A DNA stretch of 64,000 nucleotides, from assembly GCF_900188405.1 (NCBI RefSeq), contig NZ_FZOF01000006.1, forward strand, positions 62,001 through 126,000. The letters are read 5' to 3'. Positions 61,140-64,000 of this stretch are shown piece by piece. The translations under genes and the position numbers were made by a program. The notes beneath the pieces are model-generated. The model saw only the letters and a program-made list of their open reading frames with translations, was not told the origin of the DNA and searched no databases. This stretch comes from Actinacidiphila glaucinigra. Lineage in GTDB: Bacteria > Actinomycetota > Actinomycetes > Streptomycetales > Streptomycetaceae. Each line of letters starts with the position of its first letter. The stretch's first letter is position 1.

Positions 61140-62048
61140 CTACAGGCGCGCCTGGAGGTGCTCCCAGAAGCCGTCGCGCAGCACGCGCCGCAGGTCGGCG
61201 TGGCCGCGCAGCGAGATGTTGAGCATGCCCTCGGCCTCGACGAGGAGTTCCTGGTCGAAGGCCGGCGGCAGGTACGGGTGGCCTGGCAGCAGCTCGGCCA
61301 GGGAGTCGCGGCCGCGGGTCGCCAGCCACTGCGAGGCGACCCGGGCCCCGACGAAGTGCACGTCCTCGCGGCTCGGGATGGGACCGGTGGGGATCGGTGC
61401 GTCGCCGTAGACGGGGGTCGTGCGCCGGGTGATGTACGACTTGCAGAAGTCCAGGTCGAGGGTGCGCAGGCTGTCGACCTCCCACAGCAGCGGGTCGGCC
61501 TGGTTGCGGCCGTCGGCGGCCTCGATGCCCCACAGGTGGACGCGGGCGCCGTAGCCCTGGGCGGCCTCGACCGCGGACACCAGGTCCTCGTCGCCGCCGA
61601 TGAGGACGGCGTCGCTGATGGCGCGGTGCCGGGCCAGTGACTCCAGGTCGCTGCGGATCAGGGAGTCGACGCCCTTCTGCTGGCGGCTGGCGTTGAGGTT
61701 GCCGAGCCGGACCTTGACGTCGGGGAGCTCGGCGATGCGTTCCTGTTCCGCGGTGTGGATGCGGCGGCGGGCCCCGTCGTACCAGTAGACCCGCAGCAGG
61801 CGGCTGTCGGCGAAGAGGGTGCGGGCCCGGTCGATGAAGGCCTCGATGATGCCCTCGGCGTCGAGTTCGAAGGCCCTTCGGTCCTCGGTGCCGGCGACGA
61901 GGCGACCGGCCGCGGCGTACACGTACCCGGCGTCGACGAACACGGCGTGGGTCGCCGGGGTCGTGGCGACCTCGGCGAGCACCCGCTGCAGGAGCTCGTT
62001 CGTGCGCTCGATGCCGGCGGCGATGGCGGAAAGGGCGTCGTCGTTCAT
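61140..62048 (-). CDS. NYN domain (LabA-like PIN fold) protein
   Basis: A 302-residue protein. The NYN nuclease-fold motifs are HAVFVDAGYVYAAAG (catalytic aspartate, about residue 35-49), RVYWYDGARR, KGVDSLIRSDLESLARH and IGGDEDLVSAVEAAQ. It likely cleaves structured RNA, but activity is inferred. A C-terminal domain of about 100 residues follows. ATG 62048 gives MNDDALSA; the frame also stays open 64 codons upstream but without a convincing start signal. Confidence 0.85.
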   Translation of the reverse strand: MNDDALSAIAAGIERTNELLQRVLAEVATTPATHAVFVDAGYVYAAAGRLVAGTEDRRAFELDAEGIIEAFIDRARTLFADSRLLRVYWYDGARRRIHTAEQERIAELPDVKVRLGNLNASRQQKGVDSLIRSDLESLARHRAISDAVLIGGDEDLVSAVEAAQGYGARVHLWGIEAADGRNQADPLLWEVDSLRTLDLDFCKSYITRRTTPVYGDAPIPTGPIPSREDVHFVGARVASQWLATRGRDSLAELLPGHPYLPPAFDQELLVEAEGMLNISLRGHADLRRVLRDGFWEHLQARL

Positions 62049-62272
62049 AGAGATCACATTGTCCGGCGCTTCCGTCCGCACACACAACCGGAACCAGGAC
62101 CGCCGGTACCGGTGGCTACCCGCCAGTAGATGCGTGGGAAAAATTTTCTTTAGGACAGGGAAGGTTTTCGTCGGGGCAACTGTTGTTGGTACATGAATGA
62201 CCCCGGCAGGTAACGGCTGCGAAGCAGCCCCGTACTCCAATGGAGGAGTGCCCGGACGCGAAGGGAGAAGCC

Positions 62273-62422
62273 GTGAACACCATGCGCTTCGAGATCATGC
62301 GCCTCAACGACCAGGACGGCCGTGCCGTCGACTGCACGGTCGTGGACGCCGCCTCCGTCGACCAGATCGTCCAGCAGGCCGCCGCGATCGGCCAGCGCAT
62401 CTACATCCGCCCCGCCCAGTAA
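62273..62422 (+). CDS. Small conserved protein (49 aa)
   Basis: A 49-residue protein, VNTMRFEIMRLNDQDGRAVD at the start and IGQRIYIRPAQ at the end, resembling a small conserved protein that I recall from Streptomyces genomes. It is probably one beta-alpha-beta unit. AAGGGAG lies 5 nt before GTG 62273. Upstream, a 6-bp hairpin (62215-62229) sits in its leader. Confidence 0.75.
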   Translation: MNTMRFEIMRLNDQDGRAVDCTVVDAASVDQIVQQAAAIGQRIYIRPAQ

Positions 62423-62469
62423 GGCTCCGTCACCCCGGCGCGGCCGCACGGCCGTACGCCATGAACGCG

Positions 62470-62501
62470 AAGGGCCCCGTACACCACGGTACGGGGCCCT
62501 T
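62470..62501. terminator. Bidirectional hairpin terminator
   Basis: A perfect 13-bp stem (AAGGGCCCCGTAC) with a 6-nt loop lies between the small conserved gene and convergent marC-like gene. Confidence 0.8.
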
Positions 62502-62529
62502 GTCGCGTCCGGATTCCGCCGACGGGCCG

Positions 62530-63144
62530 TCAGCCCTCGCCGCGGATGAAGCCGAAGACCCCGTTGGCGACCTGCTGCACCGCGATCGCCGAGAGCAGCA
62601 TGCCGGAGAGCCGGGTGACCAGCACCACGCCGCCGTCCTTGATCAGACGGATGATCACCAGCGAGTAACGCATCGTCAGCCAGAGCACCACGTGCATCGC
62701 GGCGATGGCGATCCACACCGACAGCTGCTGCCCGAGACCGTGCGCGCGCTGCACCGCGAGGATCACCGTGACGATCGCTCCCGGTCCGGCGAGCAGGGGC
62801 ATGCCCAGCGGCACCAGCGCGACGTTGACGTCCTTGGTCTGGGTGGGCTCGTCCGCCTTGCCGGTGAGCAGGTCGAGGGCGATGAGCAGCAGGAGCAGGC
62901 CGCCGGCGATCATCAGGGCCGGCACCGAGACGTGCAGGTAGTCGAGGATCTGCTGGCCGCAGATGCCGAAGACGGTGATGACGCCCAGCGCGACGGCGGC
63001 GGCCTGCCAGGCCATGCGGCGCTGGACCTTGGCCGCGCGGCCGGAGGTGAGGGCGAGGAAGATCGGGGTGATCCCGGGCGGGTCCATGATCACGAAGAGT
63101 GTGACGAAGACCGAGCCGAACAGGGTGAGGGAGAAGAGATCCAT
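62530..63144 (-). CDS. MarC family integral membrane protein
   Basis: A 204-residue membrane protein of the MarC/UPF0056 family with six hydrophobic helices. The family signatures are FVIMDPPGITPIFLAL near the N-terminus and LVPLGMPLLAGPGAIVTV in the middle. The name derives from the mar locus of E. coli, but the drug-resistance link was not upheld; transport of a small solute is suggested. The PHP gene lies 58 nt upstream on the same strand. Confidence 0.9.
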   Translation of the reverse strand: MDLFSLTLFGSVFVTLFVIMDPPGITPIFLALTSGRAAKVQRRMAWQAAAVALGVITVFGICGQQILDYLHVSVPALMIAGGLLLLLIALDLLTGKADEPTQTKDVNVALVPLGMPLLAGPGAIVTVILAVQRAHGLGQQLSVWIAIAAMHVVLWLTMRYSLVIIRLIKDGGVVLVTRLSGMLLSAIAVQQVANGVFGFIRGEG

Positions 63145-63202
63145 GGGCCTAGCGGTGGTGCGGTTACAGGGGCAGGGGGAAAAGGTCGGAAGCGTCGGGC
63201 GG

Positions 63203-64000
63203 TCACGGGACGATGGGCGCCGCGCCGGTGGCCCGGCGGACGATCTCCCGGTAGACCTCGGGGTCGGTCGTGTACTCGCCGAGCCGGACGGTCTTGCGGG
63301 TGCCGTGGTAGTCGCTGGACCCGGTGGTGAGCAGTCCCAGCTCCGAGGCGAGGGCGCGCAGGTGGGCGCGGGTGGGCTCGTCGTGGTCCATGTGGTCCAC
63401 CTCGATGCCGTCCAGCCCGGCCGCGGCCAGCTCGTGGATGACGCTCTCGGGCACGCAGGTGCCGCGCTTGACGGCGGCGGGATGGGCGAAGACCGTCACC
63501 CCGCCCGCGTTCCTCACGAGCCGGACCGCCTCGAAGGGGTCGAGTTCGTGCTTCTCGGCGTAGGCGCGGCCGCCCGGCCCGATCCACTCGGGTGTGAACG
63601 CCTCGGCGATGCTGTCCACCAGCCCCGCCTCGATGAGCGCCTGGGCGATGTGCGGCCGGCCCACGGCACCGTCGCCGGCGATCTCGGCCACGCGGTCCCA
63701 GGTCACCGGCACGCCGTGCTCGCGGAGCCGGGCGACCATGGCCTGCGCGCGGGGCAGCCGGTCGTCGCGTACGAGCTCGCGCTCCCGGTGGAGCTCCGGT
63801 TCCTGCGGGTCGAAGAGGTAGGCGAGCATGTGCAGGCTCACCCCGTCGATGCGGCAGGACAGTTCGGCGCCGGTGACCAGGACGGGGGCCGGGGCGCCCG
63901 CGGCGCGCAGTTCGGCCAGCGCCTTCTCGGCCTCGGCGTGGCCGCCGACCGTGTCGTGGTCGGTGAGGGCGACGACGTCCAGCCCGGCCGCGCCCGCGGC
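63203..64000 (-). CDS. PHP domain phosphoesterase (N-terminus cut by window edge)
   Basis: The reading frame stays open to the right edge, so the N-terminus (expected to be about 15-25 residues with the first HxH motif) is outside. Visible PHP motifs: LTDHDTVGGHAEAE near the edge, GVSLHMLAYLFD, VTVFAHPAAVKRG, IEVDHMDHDEPT and TTGSSDYHGTRK. These are the metal ligands of the trinuclear PHP site. Members act on nucleotides or small phosphodiesters, and many are of the YciV/TrpH type. The visible part is 265 residues. Confidence 0.93.
   Translation of the reverse strand, partial: AAGAAGLDVVALTDHDTVGGHAEAEKALAELRAAGAPAPVLVTGAELSCRIDGVSLHMLAYLFDPQEPELHRERELVRDDRLPRAQAMVARLREHGVPVTWDRVAEIAGDGAVGRPHIAQALIEAGLVDSIAEAFTPEWIGPGGRAYAEKHELDPFEAVRLVRNAGGVTVFAHPAAVKRGTCVPESVIHELAAAGLDGIEVDHMDHDEPTRAHLRALASELGLLTTGSSDYHGTRKTVRLGEYTTDPEVYREIVRRATGAAPIVP

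Overview
The window is very GC-rich with G/C-biased third codon positions. It carries a gene set that points firmly to Streptomyces or a close relative: a WblC/WhiB7-type regulator with an AT-hook, UvrD2 and AdnAB-type helicases, a mycoredoxin-like glutaredoxin beside a SigR-type promoter, MoeZ, DUF3107, DUF3152 and PPA1309. I recognise no rRNA, tRNA, insertion sequence, prophage or CRISPR array. The content is mostly conserved chromosomal core. The one clearly accessory item is a Phd/PIN toxin-antitoxin pair.

Layout. 1-6.7 kb: UPF0182 membrane protein, PPA1309-like protein, secreted PDZ/Lon-type protease, a small membrane protein, MoaE and an SDR epimerase. 6.8-8.8 kb: coupled DUF2342 and Nudix genes. 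8.8-12 kb: three tandem AIM24 genes, one fused to a TerD domain. 12-16.4 kb: YgjP-type metallopeptidase, a stand-alone E1/ThiF-like protein, an ABC1 kinase, a zinc ribbon, and wblC with a coupled companion gene. wblC has a long 5' leader with its own ORF and an attenuator-like terminator. 16.9-22 kb: UvrD2, mycoredoxin, NudC and an M20 peptidase. 22-29.6 kb: the two AdnAB-type helicase-nuclease genes, separated by the toxin-antitoxin pair on the opposite strand. 29.8-37 kb: an alkyltransferase-like protein, a giant flippase/pseudokinase-like membrane protein, a NIPSNAP protein, and stand-alone ATP-dependent ligase and LigD-type polymerase genes placed divergently. 36.4-41 kb: a DUF7064/7065-like protein coupled to a phosphotransferase, a secreted glycerophosphodiesterase with a possible PHO box, and an acyltransferase. 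41.1-46.9 kb: MoeZ, then a tightly overlapping operon of a PelF-like glycosyltransferase, a membrane protein, a 41-codon bridging ORF, an epimerase and a spherulin-4/GH114-like protein. 47.3-52.9 kb: a four-gene oligopeptide-type ABC importer with a possible leaderless 38-residue leader ORF. 52.9-64 kb: DUF3152 protease-like protein, two alpha/beta hydrolases, TetR regulator, DUF3107, ferritin-like protein, DEAD-box RNA helicase, NYN protein, MarC, and a PHP gene cut by the right edge.

The strongest candidate for an undescribed system is the 42.4-46.9 kb operon. Its enzyme set (PelF-type GT4, nucleotide-sugar epimerase, multi-pass membrane protein, GH114/spherulin-4 hydrolase) resembles bacterial Pel and fungal galactosaminogalactan loci. 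Other notable points are the wblC attenuator architecture, the toxin-antitoxin pair splitting adnAB, the TerD-AIM24 cluster and several small coupled or leaderless ORFs. All functional calls come from reading the sequence and remembered family motifs; no search was run.
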